From Physcomitrium patens (lineage: Eukaryota; Streptophyta; Bryopsida; Funariales; Funariaceae), in assembly GCF_000002425.4 (NCBI RefSeq), contig NC_037270.1, positions 12,693,106 through 12,757,105 on the forward strand: a stretch of 64,000 bases of DNA. Direction: 5' to 3'. Positions 35,070 through 48,689 of the stretch are shown piece by piece. Below the pieces are notes generated by a model. The model had not been told where the DNA came from and did no database searches. It saw only the letters and a list, made by a program, of their open reading frames with translations. The position numbers and the translations under genes were made by a program. The stretch's first letter is position 1. The number at the start of each line of letters is the position of its first letter.

Positions 35070-35560
35070 TGTCATCCATATTGACCAATATATTTACTTG
35101 GAGAAGTAGGAATAAACTAAATTAGATAGAAATATGCAAAAGTAAATTAATTTATTAATATCTTATTGAAAAGTTTTTTGAAGCTTTGTAGATGCAGATT
35201 TAAATTTTTACTTATTTTTAGGTGATTCATAGGTTTAAAACTTGGCTAACAAATTTGTCACATATTGCACATGTTGGTCACATATTATAAATTGGTCATG
35301 TAGTGCACATGCTAATAACTTGTCATATAAGTTGGACATGTGTCTTGTAAGTTTAACGCATGACATTTGGGCTACAAGACATTGCCACATAGCTTCTTAA
35401 TTAGAAATTATAAATGGAGACAAGAGTGAGGACTTTTTCACTCTTGTGAAGGTTTTTTTACTTTTGGTTTAGTTTCAAGATTCTCTAGTCTTCTTGTCTT
35501 TGGCAATAGCCATTCTAACTTCTTGAATATACATAGTTTTGTACTTCTTTTTGTCATTTA
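35070..35560 (+). repeat. Chromovirus LTR fragment
   Basis: This is a more diverged copy of the LTR seen at 31137 and 49079. It ends with the shared TTCTCTAGTCTTCTTGTCTTTGGCAATAGCC block at about 35490-35515. No recognisable gag or pol follows. Confidence 0.65.
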
Positions 35561-36411
35561 TTTTCTTTAAGTTTTTGTCATTCACAACATATTGTTTTTA
35601 TAAGAATAATTTAGAATCTTAATTCTAAAGCTTTTGTAAATAGTCTATTGGATTACTACATAAAGTGATTAGATGCTTATTACTAAAGTTACATTAGTTC
35701 CCAGATTTAGATAAAATACCTTGTTTTTGGAATTAAAGAATTATTTTTCTTAGAATTATTTTTGATAATAATGTAAAAAATATTATCTATTATTAATCAA
35801 AATATTTATAAAACTCAATTAAAATTTTACTTGGATTTAAATTTATTTATAAGTTATAATGAATCACTCCCTTTTTGTTGTTATTAATTTAAAAAATATT
35901 TTATTTAAGACCATTATAATTTTAAGGAGTCAAGATTTTTTTTATTTTTTTTATTTTTTTATAATTGATATAATATATTTTTTATATAAATTTAAAGAAT
36001 ATGTATTACAAATATGTTATGTGGTTTTTTTATTAGATATAATAATATTTTATTTATCTATAAATTTAGTAGTGATTGATAAAGTAGATCTTTTTTTTAT
36101 CCATTAAAAACTTCATTAGTTATAAAATAATTTTTGAAATTCTATTTAATTCTATTTTTAAAAAAATTTAAAATTTTAATTAATTTTTTTAAAATTTTAT
36201 TTAATTTTTTCTTATTCAAGAAGTTTTGTTTAGTAAATTTTAAAATTTATAATGAGATAAAATGAAATATTTTTGGTAAAAAATGTTTCATATTGTATTC
36301 TCTCACTTATATCAAATTCATAAAAAATATCATAGCAAAAATCACTATATTAATTTTAAAAAAATAATGTCACTTCTTTTATTGTTTCTTATATGCTTTA
36401 GAATTTAGTAC

Positions 36412-36445
<34 letters not shown>

Positions 36446-36800
36446 CCATAGAAGTACTTAAGTATTTATTTATTTATTTTCTTTTACCAAATGATATAAA
36501 AAACTAAATTAGCATGTGATCAAAAAATAAATGGTTTTTTTTATATTCCATATTTTAATAATTTTTTAAAAGAATAATTTTTTTTATTGATTTAAGAGAG
36601 TTGTATCATCTCTAATGTTTAAAATCTTTCTATAATATTTAATTAATTAATGTGAACCATTGTTTTGTAAATTCAAAGTTATGCAACTTCAACCATTGTT
36701 CATTTATCCATTCTTTTCTTGTACATTTAGAATACAAAAAAAATTGAATTTGATGGAAAATTCTTCAATATATGGTAATTTTTTTCCATTATCCTCTAAA
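35561..36800. other. AT-rich DNA with T32 run
   Basis: A run of 32 T lies at 36414-36445. The open frame at 35859-36107 is AT-driven and has no recognised domain. Confidence 0.5.
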
Positions 36801-37107
36801 TCATTGAAACCCTATATACTATAACTAAAAAAGCTCTAATTTATTAGAAACAAATAAGTTGAAGGAATCTACTGATATCAACCATGCCTTTAGATCAAGA
36901 AGCTTTTCTTCCATAACCAAAACTAGTGGTTTTGAAATTAAAAGAGAATCAATGGACATGGAATTTTTCATGTAAGAATTGTACTTCAAACAAACTGCCA
37001 CATTATTAAATATCAAAGAGAGGAGAAGGATTGAAATGGACAATAAAAGGGGAGAGCATGCTATACACTAAGTCTATTAGCAACAATGGACAAAATCAGT
37101 TAAAGTA

Positions 37108-37602
37108 CTACAAAGTGTGTCTTTCCTTTGCAATGCAATTGTAAACTTGTTCCTCCCCAAACCCTGAACCCCCACGAACTCCAACTTGCTCTCCTATTGA
37201 TAAACCTCCAGCACCGCGGCGTTGCTTGAAAGAGGAAAGGTACTTCCTCAATCAGGAATTGTTGAATTGCAATGCGAAGTCCAGTGAATGCCATTGCAAG
37301 TGACTATGTGAGCATTCTTGGCATTCGGTGCTGTACTGAACCCAGCTCACTGCCATGGCTCATCATAAATGCTACTGAAGCAACAACCGAGTTGATTTGA
37401 CTGATCAAGGAGGAAAATCGCCGCCGCCGATGAGCATTCTTCCAGTGGGATTGTGGAAACTGCTTTTAAAACTAGCGGTTTTAAGCGTTACTGCTTCATT
37501 ATCTAGGTGGGTTTTGCTTTGGAAGTTGTGAGTCGAGAAACCAGTGGAATTCCGGAACTTGACCAGATGGGCTGGTTTCCGGTTGCAAGCTTGCGTCGCC
37601 AT
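37108..37602 (-). CDS. Hypothetical small two-exon gene (about 81 residues)
   Basis: Exon 1 (37492-37602) starts with ATG in good context (CGACATGGCG) and reads MATQACNRKPAHLVKFRN and onward, basic and Ser/Thr-rich like an organelle transit peptide. A GTAACG donor follows. Exon 2 (37108-37242, after AGGAAG) contains the glycine-rich SIGEQVGVRGGSGFGEEQVY and ends KERHTL-stop. The 249-base intron keeps the phase. No family is recognised. The exon 2 frame looks much more protein-like than the competing frames, but the splice sites are only fair and the gene is a prediction. If it is unspliced, exon 1 alone reads through to 65 codons (37405-37602). Confidence 0.3.
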
Positions 37603-40330
37603 GTCGAACTATATCAATTGACCAGCTAATCCGTCCTCTCCAGCACCTATCTCGTGACCTCCACGAGCATAGGATCGTGTGACTGTTGCCTACTCCTGTT
37701 GGTGTTTGCGCATGTGCGTAGTGTTCATCCTGCTTTTACTCACCCTAATCAACTCGAACCTGCAGCGCGATATTCTGAGTGTAGGTCTACAACTGAAGTG
37801 CGAAAGTCACCGAACTAGACCTGCTAGTTCCGGTGGCATTAAATTCACTAAGTTGATTATAAAGGACTCAATGGCTCCGTAAAAGACAGAGGCAAAGTTC
37901 ACGGTTAGCAAATTCTTAGATAAAAATAACCTTGTTTCAAGAGTTTTCGGGAGAGGGAGTTAAAGAATCCCGTCCTCCCTGGCAACGAAGACGAATATGC
38001 ATTGTGTTGAGGATGGAAAGAAGGGACATGGCAGCTCGGTATGAGGACTGTTCCCCTAGAGATTTTGGTGTGGAAGGGAAGCGTGTACACGTGGCTCCGG
38101 CGTCTTAATGACGTTCAACAATTATAATCACTAGCTTACTTGTCATCTCACTTGCTTTTAGCCTTTCAGAATGGATTTAAGAAGCTATCCTGAAGCATGC
38201 CTCTAAACATTCCCTGATTTCTCATCATTGAGGCAATGAAATGGAAGAGGAGATAGCAGATGGAATCATACTAAGGAATTTTACTACAGCACAAGGTTAC
38301 TACAGCACAGTTACTTTCTTTGGCGAAGTATTCGTGTGCAGATTGCATCTTCTGAATCGTCTCCACTGGGGAGTTTACATTGTTATAAGTTAAAGGATCT
38401 CAAAATGTTGAGCAATACGCGACTCAGCTCCAACTTATTTTCAGAGAGCAGTTAATGTGAGATCCGTGAAATTCATGCTTCCTGCCATTGATGTTACATG
38501 ATAGCAAAAGCGTCAGGGGGACAAGTCACTGCAGGAGATTGACAAGCACAGACTTCGCCATCGTGAGGAGACATTTCCATATCAGTACATAATCTCCTCA
38601 AACGATTCTTACATGAGTCTTTCTCTATTTTTAACAGGCTGGTGTCTTGTTAAGAGGTCAGTGAAAGTTTTTTTGAATGAGCTGCATTGGTCGAACTGAA
38701 GGACAATAGCTCCATTAAATGATTTCGAAATGATTTAAAGTACATCCGTGCAATGCTCCTGAAATTTAACAAGAGTCGGTGCTTGGTCCTCTCCTTCATC
38801 AAAGAACAACAAAATTTACACCCAAAGTTTTTAACTCTAGTCTATTGCGCTTTAACCCTTGAGATTCACCTCATCCGTTGTATCCCCAGGTTGGTTTCCC
38901 ATTGGATTTTCTTGTAATTTCTAGCATTCGATTATCATCAAAGAGGTTCTGCAGAATGTACTTTAGTGTTACTATCCTGATGCTAAAAGTTGCGACAGTG
39001 AGTAAGTGCTTTTGTCCCCTACATTATGCTTCCGAAACTTGAATTCGATACCGATCATGATACTGTACCCAGATAATCCTGAGCTGGTTTCAATTCATTA
39101 CATTAAACAAAATTGAGAAGTCAACAGAATCGTGCACCAGTTGCAACACCATCTGTTTCTGTAGATTAAAAATAAATAAATAAATAAATGCTTTAAATCG
39201 TTTACATTACCTACTAGTTCAAAAGGGAAGGGATAGCAATCATCATCAACATTCTTAATCACCAATACCCTTCATGCACATTTAGACGTGAGTCAGTGTT
39301 GATCTTGCATTTAATGCATCGTTGCTGATAATTAGCCTTTGACTATTAGTCAACTTGAATATCCTATTCATTTCATGCAGAACTCCACCTTCAATCTTCA
39401 CCATGCATCGTCGTGTTGGCAAAATTTGGTTCTCGATACCCTAGAATCATGAACTCTCCTCAAATGACTGGAGTCCAGAACAACACTTTCACATGTATTT
39501 TCTCAAACAAAACATGTCTCGTCACCACAAAATCAAAATCTTCGAACAGCTGTGACAAGATCGAAGAAACATCGCCTTCTTGGACGAAACATGTCAAACT
39601 TTTGGTGGTTGCTACAACAGCTGAAGAAAAGCACAAAACATGGAACAAGAGTGGCACATTCTCATCCTTCACCCAATTCTTCAACGTTGTCCTCGAATGT
39701 TGATGAGATGGCAAAGTCTCTGTTGGTTGAAGATGGGCACTCCAGCTGGAGACCAGATTCAGCAAAATATGGAAAAATGTGAGCAGAAGAAGATGGATTG
39801 GACATGACTTTCCTGACGATCTGTGTCTGCAGACTGATCCAGCCACAAAAAAGTTTATATTATCTGTCGAGAAGTGTGCGTTTTCGCAGATCGAGAACCT
39901 GGGTTTCAATGTCTCGCATGTCTGCTCAGCGCGGAGTTGGGATGGCAACAAAGCACATGCAGCACACATGCTAACCAGGAGATGCTCTTTCTTCTGCCAT
40001 TGCGTTTGATAAATCTGCGTCCAAACACTTGCCCAGCGAATTGAGTGACAGAACCAACATGCATATTTCAATACTGTTTCTTGCATTCCGAACAGAGATT
40101 ATATCTTATTTTATCGCTTATTTTTTCTTCTCAGTGATCCACCTCTCACACTTGAGTCTGCACGATGATCCGCATGTTTTCGATTTTTGAGTTTCGGAGA
40201 TGATCATCTGGGGTTTCAAGTCTTGTATGATGGGTTAGCAGAGAGCTGTCTGGCTTATGTTTCCTTGGAAACTAGTCTTTCCAATTGTTGCTTGGTAAGT
40301 TTGGAACTAAATTAAATGTATATTCTAACA
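37603..40330. other. Host GC-richer island, no recognised gene
   Basis: Mixed-composition DNA without element similarity. It contains the longest host-like open frame in the window, 208 codons on the minus strand (39460-40086), with overlapping plus-strand frames at 39413-39782. None shows a known domain. A (TAAA)n microsatellite lies near 39167-39190. Confidence 0.4.
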
Positions 40331-40833
40331 TACATATGTTTTTTGGTGGTTATAGGTAATTTGTAAGTTTTTGCATGTAAGACTTATTTAAAAATAATTT
40401 TTTTAAAATTTTAAATATATTGAAATTGATAGAGATTATTTATATATATATTTTTATTTTTGATAGTCTTCTTTAACATTTGTATCAGTTTTCAGATTAT
40501 TGTAGAGTTTATTGTAGAAGTCTAATTACTCACTTAGAATTTTCATATTTACAATAACAATAGAAATGTTTATAAAGCTATGAATTTAATGAATTTTGTA
40601 GAATTTAAACAGTAAATTTACTATATTCTTAATTAGGAATAGGTAAGACAAGGATTGTATGCAATTATTTTTTAAATAAGAAATAATATTTTCAGTTTAA
40701 TAAAGAGATGCTTGTACATTTGACTATTTAATAGTTAGTCTGCAAAAAATAAATTGAACTTTAAAAAATTTATATTTTATTTAAATAATTAGAGTTTTTT
40801 GTAACATGAACTATTCCTATTAAAATTTAATAT

Positions 40834-40873
<40 letters not shown>

Positions 40874-41929
40874 TTCACATTACAAAAAGAAAAGAATTTA
40901 CAATGATTTGTATCTTGTAAGTTAAATAATAATTTTAAAAAAATTAATTCTTAAAAAATAATTTAATAAATTTTTATTAATTTAATTTGGTTTTTTTTTA
41001 ATTAAAAAAAACTCTTAAATCACCAAAATTTGAACAAAATCTTGTAAGAATTTTTTATTAATAAAATTAAAATATAATAGAATATGAAATAGTAGTTATA
41101 TAAAGTGTATATATTATAAAAAGATAAATTACTAAAATAACTATAATATATTTAAAAAATTAAATATTATTAATTACAGTAAAAAAATTGTAGACAAAAG
41201 ATTCAAAAAAGACTTAAAAAGGACTTCATCAATTTTTATTATGATTCCTAAATACATGCACCCAATAAAACAAAAACCGACATTACGGTTAAATTTTATT
41301 TCTAATTTTTTTCTACTTCAATCAATAAAATTAATACTTAATTTAGTAATTAGAAATTATCAAATAGGATCTAGATCTAATTCAAAATCTTTCTAGTTGC
41401 TATGTCAATATACACTTTTAGCAAACTGTAAAATTATATAATAATTTTTTTCTTTAAAATATTTATGATAAAGTGTCAACAATCATATTCAAATCATTAA
41501 AATTGTTATATTTTTAATTGTAAAATTATCTTTTATAATAATTTTATTTATTTATTTTATTATAAATAAAATCATCAAAAATATTTTTATTAAATTAAAA
41601 ACATCTCTTTTATATTTATGATGAATTTAATTTTATTACTATATATCATTATTATATTTTATTTCTTCACATCAATACAAATAAAATATAATAGTTTTAA
41701 AATTTTTCTATATAATGTATAAATATTAAAAATTTAATATCTAAATAATATTTATTATAATAGAATTTTTAATTACTAAAACATATTTAATAATTGAAGC
41801 ATCTAAAGAATTTTTAACTACAATATCAAATATAGGATTCTAATCATCATATTGTCAAGGACATGAACTATAATAGAATTATAAAAATGACAACACACTC
41901 TTATATCACCAAAAGAGAAAAAATTAACA
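40331..41929. other. AT-rich intergenic DNA
   Basis: A (TA)n tract lies near 40840-40868. Nothing else is recognisable. Confidence 0.55.
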
Positions 41930-42343
41930 ACTAAATAATAATTATAGAATTAAAAATAGAATGGCTATTGCCAAATGCAAAAGAACTAAGAAGTTTTGAA
42001 TTAAAATAAAGTATAAGAAAAAATATTATAAGAATAAAGAAGGCCTTATTCTTATCTCCATATATTATTAACTAAAAAACTATGTGGCAATTCTCTTTAG
42101 ATCATATGACATGTGTCCAACTTATGAGATATATATCTTATTTATAGAACAAGATTTTGACATATGCATTAGTTAAAGATATGAATCATAACAAAATTCT
42201 AAAGAAACAATACACTCTCATGAAATTCAAAGAGAAAAAAGTAGACAAATTAAGGATAAGTATATGATAGATACTAAAATGGGTATTTCCAAATACAAAG
42301 AGATTAAAGATTTTTGAGCTAAGACAAGAATACAAGAAATACG
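41930..42343 (-). repeat. Antisense chromovirus LTR fragment(s)
   Basis: GAATGGCTATTGCCAAATGCAAA is the complement of the shared LTR block, followed by the complement of the TATATAT and CACATGTC blocks. A second antisense start (GGTATTTCCAAATACAAAGAG) at about 42284 suggests two overlapping pieces. Confidence 0.6.
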
Positions 42344-43760
42344 TTGTTGTATTATAACACAACTATTAGATGAAAAAGAGAAGAAAATATTATATTATAA
42401 AATATCTCATTTTAAAATATAGTAATAACTTACTTTAGGATTATAGATAATAGTTAAAGAGGTATTAAAACTACTAAGTGCCAATGTTATTTTTTTATAT
42501 ATAAAAAAAAAAGGCTTTTACTTACTTTGTATGGAAATAAATAAGGCATAAAAAGGTAGACTAAAAAAAACCGGTATTGAAGACATGTTTAAATAAAAAT
42601 AAAGAATAAAAGTTAACATAATTTACTTTGATAAATTTTAGATTAATATGCATAGAAGGTTGATTATGAATCAAAGTCAAAACCAAATCTTGAGACATAA
42701 AACTACATGTTTATAGTAGATAGAACTCTTTCTTGTCAATCAAATTATAGGTTTTTAGAACAAACTTAATAGAATTTTTATAAGAAATTATTTTGAGAGA
42801 TTTGAGTGCAAATTGACTTTGTGAAAGCTTTGCAAAGTTAGATTTTTTTTGAATGACTCTCTTTTATGTTGAATAAAAAAGTGATTTTATTTTAATATAA
42901 TATATAGATTTTATAGTAGATCTATAAGTAAGATTTGATGGATTTTTTAATATACTTGTGTTAAATGTGTGTTATAAATTTGAGCTTAATTGGACCGTCA
43001 AATCAAATATAAGTGAGATTCAAATAAGCTAAGGTCTTAAAAATTGGATTGTAAAGATAAATTAGAATTTTTTAGATTTTGAGTAATACTTAAGTTGTAT
43101 TGAAATAATTTCTTTCTATTCAATTAGTTGATTTTATTTTATTTTATTTTATTTACATTATTTAAAATTTTGAGACAAATTTATTAGTGTAATAAAAAGA
43201 TTTTGAAGCTGAAAGTATTGCTTTGAGATTGGAGAAAGAAGATAGTTGACACCTAAGTAGATTATGAGTATTTTCTCTGAATTTGTAAATTAGATCGTCT
43301 TCAAAAAAATTATACTTATTTTCAAGTAATAAATTTATTATTTAGAAAGTTTAAATTGAGATAAAAAATTATTGTAATATTTTTTAAGGATTAAGTTTTT
43401 TTGTGGTATTTACTTGAGATTTGACTAAGATTTTTAGAATTTAAAAAAAAATGTTTGAATATTTTTAAAATTCTATTAAAATTTAATTAAAAAATTATTA
43501 AAATTATATTTGATTTGAGATCAATAAGGATTTTATTAGGACTCTTTTATAATTTAATTATAATTTCTTTATAATTTCTTAAAGATGTCTTTAAGATTAT
43601 TTTAGAATTTATTTTTTTGTTTCTTTAAGATTTAATTAAGATTTTCTTTTAAGATTGATTAAGATTTATTTAAATTTGAAGATTGTGTGATAATATTGTT
43701 TAGATCTTTTAAGATTACTAAAGTGTTTTTAAATACCTTGTGAGTCATTAAATCAACTCA
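42344..43760 (+). repeat. Solo LTR, TGTTG type (same family as 484-2085)
   Basis: It starts TGTTGTATTATAACACAACT and shares AAATATCTCATTTTAAAATAT, the TTTTACTTACTTTGTA...AATAAAT block and GATTTG-like stretches with 484-2085. The right boundary is approximate. Confidence 0.55.
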
Positions 43761-44980
43761 TTAGTTGTTTAAGGACAAAAAGATACATTTAAAGTGCTTA
43801 AAATCACAATATGTGGTGAATAGTATAGAAATCCTTTGGCAAATAGAAAATTAGAATGTTAGTTGTAGAAATGGAGTCTTAATAAGTCTTAGAAGTAATT
43901 ATCTTAGTTGATTTAGTATTTTTACTTATTATTGAGTATTAAGAATTATTTATTAAGATCAATATTCATATTGGCCTTATGTTTATATGTGTTACTCATA
44001 AAAAAGCTATAAATATTAATTAGTAGTTAGAAGAAGCATAAAAGAGAAGTTCATATCTTTCTAGTTAATTATATAAAAAATAGGATTTTTAATGGATTTA
44101 AATTGATTTTATTACTATAAAAAATAAAAAGATAGAAAAATATAGATTTAAATAGATATTAGTATTAAAAAAATATTATATGATTTTTTAGAATTCATAT
44201 AGAATTTTTAGGATATTTTATAGAAGATTTTAAGATCTTGGAAAAATTAAAATTTTCTACCTTAGGAGCCATTATACAGCAATGAAGCAAGATTTGAAGG
44301 TCATACAAGGTTAGTAGGCTAATTAGGTATTTTTGAACACCATGATGAAGTCAAAAATGTAAAAATGTTAGTTTTGTTAGTAGGAAATAGGAGGACCAGC
44401 AGCTCATCTAGTTCTTATAGAAAGAGAGGTGCACAAGATCCATATGGATTGTGGTACCTTGGATATTGGGAGGAAGATAAGACTAAGGCCTTGTGGTGTC
44501 TTAATAACCATATGCACTACTTGTGAGCCTTGATTAGGCTCAAATTCTTGATCTCTTAAGCAAGTTCCCTTTAGGTAAAAATTATTGACTTAACTTTTTA
44601 TTTATTTACTTATTATTTTTAAACCTTCATAATTTATTCATAGTAATTCCGATTTATATATCTCTTATGCCATAAAAAATATAAAAAAATTATCTTTATA
44701 AAAATAAATTTTTAACTTTTATTTTTTCTATTTTATTAGATGAAAAATCAATGAATAGAACGTGACTACTTTTGTAGTGTATAATTGCTTGGTTGCACTT
44801 GTTTCACTTTTTTTGTAATGTAATTCTTTTGTTCTTATTCTTACTACTTCTACTTTACACCACTAATTACAAACAACTCTTAATTAATGCCATCTTGTAA
44901 TTTGAATTGAGGGGTGAAATTTACCTTCACATATCTTATGCATTGTTTATTGGTTTATAAATCCAACTTTTAGATAAGAT
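43761..44980. other. AT-rich DNA, nothing recognised
   Basis: No gene or repeat family was recognised. The slightly less AT-rich block 44380-44560 has no long open frame. Confidence 0.45.
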
Positions 44981-45670
44981 TATATCTTTCTATAATCATA
45001 TGTCCAATTTATTTTCAAACTAATTTTAATATAATAAAATATTATTGGCAATAGTAAAGACGGCCTCACACTTTTTTTTATACATTATATCTAATTAAGA
45101 AACTATATGACAATGTTTTTTAAGTCATGTAATACACTTCCAACTTCCAAGATATAAGTGTAACTTATAAGGCAAGTTTCTAATATTTGCATTACATATC
45201 CAATTAGTACGATTAGTAGATAACATATACAACATATAGTCAACTTGTGAAACAAGTCATCAACATGTGTAACACATGGCTTATTTATAGACCAAATTTT
45301 CAACCTATCAATCATTTAAAAATACTTATAAAGTCAAATATACATCTTTACAGCTTTTTCATAAAATATTATAAAATCTATATACTTTAATTTCTATCTA
45401 ATTCTTTTTATCTTAGTAATTATTAGTGCAAATATATATGTTTGTGGCAGCATTACATAGACAATTTATGATATAAGTGGCTAAATATATAATATGTAGC
45501 CAATTTCTTCACTAAGATTTTAAGCTACCAATTATTTATAAATACATATAAAGTATACAACGATTTTGGAAAGATTTTCAACAAGATATCAAGAATTTAA
45601 TCTATTTATACTTACTTATACTCACTTATAATTATATAAGTTAATATACAAGTGAATATGGATATTTATT
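44981..45670 (-). repeat. Antisense chromovirus LTR fragments, two diverged copies
   Basis: Complements of the LTR blocks (the TTAGTTGG, GTCAACTTGTGAAACAAG and ACTTATA segments) occur at about 44990-45420 and again at about 45430-45670. The order suggests two overlapping or nested LTR pieces. Confidence 0.5.
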
Positions 45671-47275
45671 TTATTATCTTCTTCTTTTTGCAACATATTC
45701 TACAAAGAGCTATATTATTGCTGCAAAAGTTGATGAAGTCTAAGATCCTTTTAACTATCAATAATGTTTTATATTAAGATTAAAAGACCACCTAATTATT
45801 TGATTATAATTAAGATCTTCATAGATTCTTTTAAAAAAATATATTTTGCATTCTATGAAGTGTAATAGATACCTCCAATAATATTACTAAGCATTAAAAA
45901 TATCTTCCAAAATTGTGATACAAAACACATTGTATCTTGCCATCTATTCAAAGAAGAACATATGTCTTTTAAAGATCTTCTTTATAATTTTAATATCAAC
46001 TAGGTTGAATCAATTTAAGTATTTTATTTGATAATTTAGAAATACCAACTTTTAAGATAAATCTATTAGCTTTTTATTTTCTATATTTGCAAAGAAATTC
46101 TAAGAATTAATTCTTGAGCTTGTTTCTCTTTGATTTACATCACCTTATTCTTAATGATTTATCCATAGTTTTTATAGATGTCTTTGATAAAAAGTAAAGA
46201 CAAGTTTTAATGCATTTTTTAAATTTTCATATAGCTTCTATATATATTTACTAATATCATAATTATATCAATTTATACAATATTCCAATTTACTTTGGTG
46301 CCACCTTAAATCTAAGTATTCTTTTATATCAAATTCTTGGTTGTTATCTATTTCAATAGGAGGTGATAGTAGCTACTTTCTTCTTGGTATGTTGATTGTT
46401 AAATAAGATTTGATAAAAGACAAGATCAATACATGATGGATTTTTATTAATAATAATAATTGTAATTGATATGTTACTAAATTCATTTATTTTTTGATAA
46501 CAAATAAATCAAGATTTGAATAATCTAATTTTTTAGAAGATCAATTAATCTTGATATTGCAATAAAGTGAGTATACCTTATCACCAACTTTGAATAAAGG
46601 TTGTTCTATTTGTAAACATATGCATAATTTTTTTGTCATTTTTGAGTTTATTTTATTTGTATCTTTACTATTATGTGAAGATTTTTTTATTTTAATTACT
46701 AAACCTTTTTTTGCTAGATTTTTAAATTTTAAAAAATAAAAAGTATCAAATTATAGATGATAACTATTATTGGAAAAAATAGAATTTATTGAATAGAAGA
46801 ATTTATTGATTTATTATATAAAAATTCAACTAATAATAATTTTTTTAATCATTATGGTATTAGTTGATGGTACATTGTAAATAGTGTTTGAATACATAAT
46901 TTGCATCTTCTTTTGTCCATGAATTTAAAGACAAAAAATTAAAGATAACTTAATATCGACCTATGATATATTAAAGAGAGTCTTCTAAAAGCTTGATATA
47001 AATTGAAGCTTACTATTAGATATAATATTACTTGAAAGTTCATGATATTAATAGATATCATTTAAAAAGAATTTAATTATTTTTTAGTAGTAATTATTTT
47101 TATAATGATCCAAAATATGTCATTTTGATAAAAAAATACCATCAATATAAAGATAAAGTTATAAGAATTTAAAATTGGAAGATTTGTAATAATTTTTTTT
47201 TAAAAAAAATAATAAGGATTGTTTTGAAATAAATAAAGATTGAAGCAATTTATAAAGTCAATATCATAGTCTCAC
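45671..47275. other. AT-rich DNA, nothing firm
   Basis: No convincing gene. A minus-strand stretch near 46900-47170 faintly recalls a Copia RT segment but is too decayed to call. Confidence 0.4.
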
Positions 47276-48650
47276 GGACATATACATTTATCCCAATAGT
47301 TATTTATATGATTAGGTAAAAATAAGTAAATATAGATCAATTTCATAAAGACTTCTAGAGTAGCTTCTTAGAAGCTTCATAGATGGAGTTTTGACTTTAG
47401 ATGTATTTATAGGTTAGAAACTTGGCTGATAAGTTAACTACATGGTTATAGTTTGTCGAATAAGTTAACTCCATGTAGTAGCTTGTGGAACAAGGTAACT
47501 ACGAGGCATATACATAGATAACTTGCCTTGCAAATTAAGACATGTAACTAGCAAAGTCAACACATGTTGGACGTCCTATAGAATATTGCCATATAGTTCT
47601 TAGTTAGAGAGTATATATGGAGGGAAGAATGAAGCCTTCTTCACTCTTTTCAATGCCTTTCTAGTCCTTAGTCTTCTTTCAAGGCTTTTCAGTCTTCTTG
47701 TTTTTGACAATAGCTATTCTACTTTATTATTACATCACCTTTTGAATGACTTTCTAGTTCTCTTTAGTGACACAAGAGTGTATTGATGATTTTCTTTCTT
47801 TGATATTTATATCTTTGATAGTTTGACCAAAGTGCTAACATATTGTTTTTGTTTTGTTTTAGAAAAAGAGTAGATTACTTCACTTTTATTGTTGTGTTTT
47901 GAAGGTTGCAGACTATCTACCTTTCAACAAAAAATCTTATTTCCTAACACTAATCTTTTTCTTAAAGACAATAGATTATCCTTCTTTGTAGAATTGTTTT
48001 TTAAAAGATTGTGGATTATCCTCCTCTAATTTAACTTTTTGAATTTGTTTGAATTACCTATGGAAGAAAAGATTATAGATACTATTCTTAACAAAAGTAA
48101 AAATAGATTTACAACTATTGTAGATCTTCATGAGCTTATCAACATTCTAAGAGTGAAAAATTCATGTATTTCCAACATGGATCAAGGAGGTACTATGCTT
48201 ATGCCTACGAAAAAAGTCTAGAATCTGTGGCAAAAAATTGTACAATTGAAAGAAGTATATAGATCAACCTCACAACCAAATCTAAAGAATTTTGCTTTTA
48301 TAAGTATGACGGGGATAAAAATTAGTAAACTTAAGAAGTTTCATGGGACAAGATCAAAATTTCAAAGATTATTGCAACAAGTCAAGCTCTATCTAAGATT
48401 GCATCCTTTCCAATATCCTAATGGATTTACTCAAGTTGGATTCATAAGCGCACTTCTATTCAGAAGTATTCTCTCTTTATTTCCACCTTTAATAGAAAAA
48501 GATTTGTGACTCTTATAAGATTTGAATTCATTTTTAGAAGTATTTATAGCTACATTTGGAGAAAGTGATTTAGAAAGAATAGCGAAGATCAAGCTCTTAT
48601 CTTTATTGCAAAGATGATGGCCAGCCACCATATATCCTATTGAATTCTAA
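47276..48650 (+). mobile_element. Chromovirus remnant: LTR and gag start (broken)
   Basis: The LTR at about 47276-47760 is of the family at 49079. It is followed by a leader (GATTATCC-like blocks shared with 49690 and 56925) and a gag-like region (about 48040-48620) with the KKFHGTRSKFQRLLQQVKL motif that parallels gag in the next two elements. It is truncated and broken. Confidence 0.65.
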
Positions 48651-48689
48651 AACCTTGCTTGCAACGTAGATTAAAATGAAAAAGTCCTT

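Noticed and set aside
35859-36107. 82-codon hydrophobic open frame in AT-rich DNA
   Set aside because: Composition is almost entirely F, I, L, Y and N from A/T runs; expected by chance.
46880-47170. Possible Copia-type RT fragment on the minus strand
   Set aside because: Only a short LYIDG-like word and vague spacing; the region is so AT-rich that such words arise by chance.
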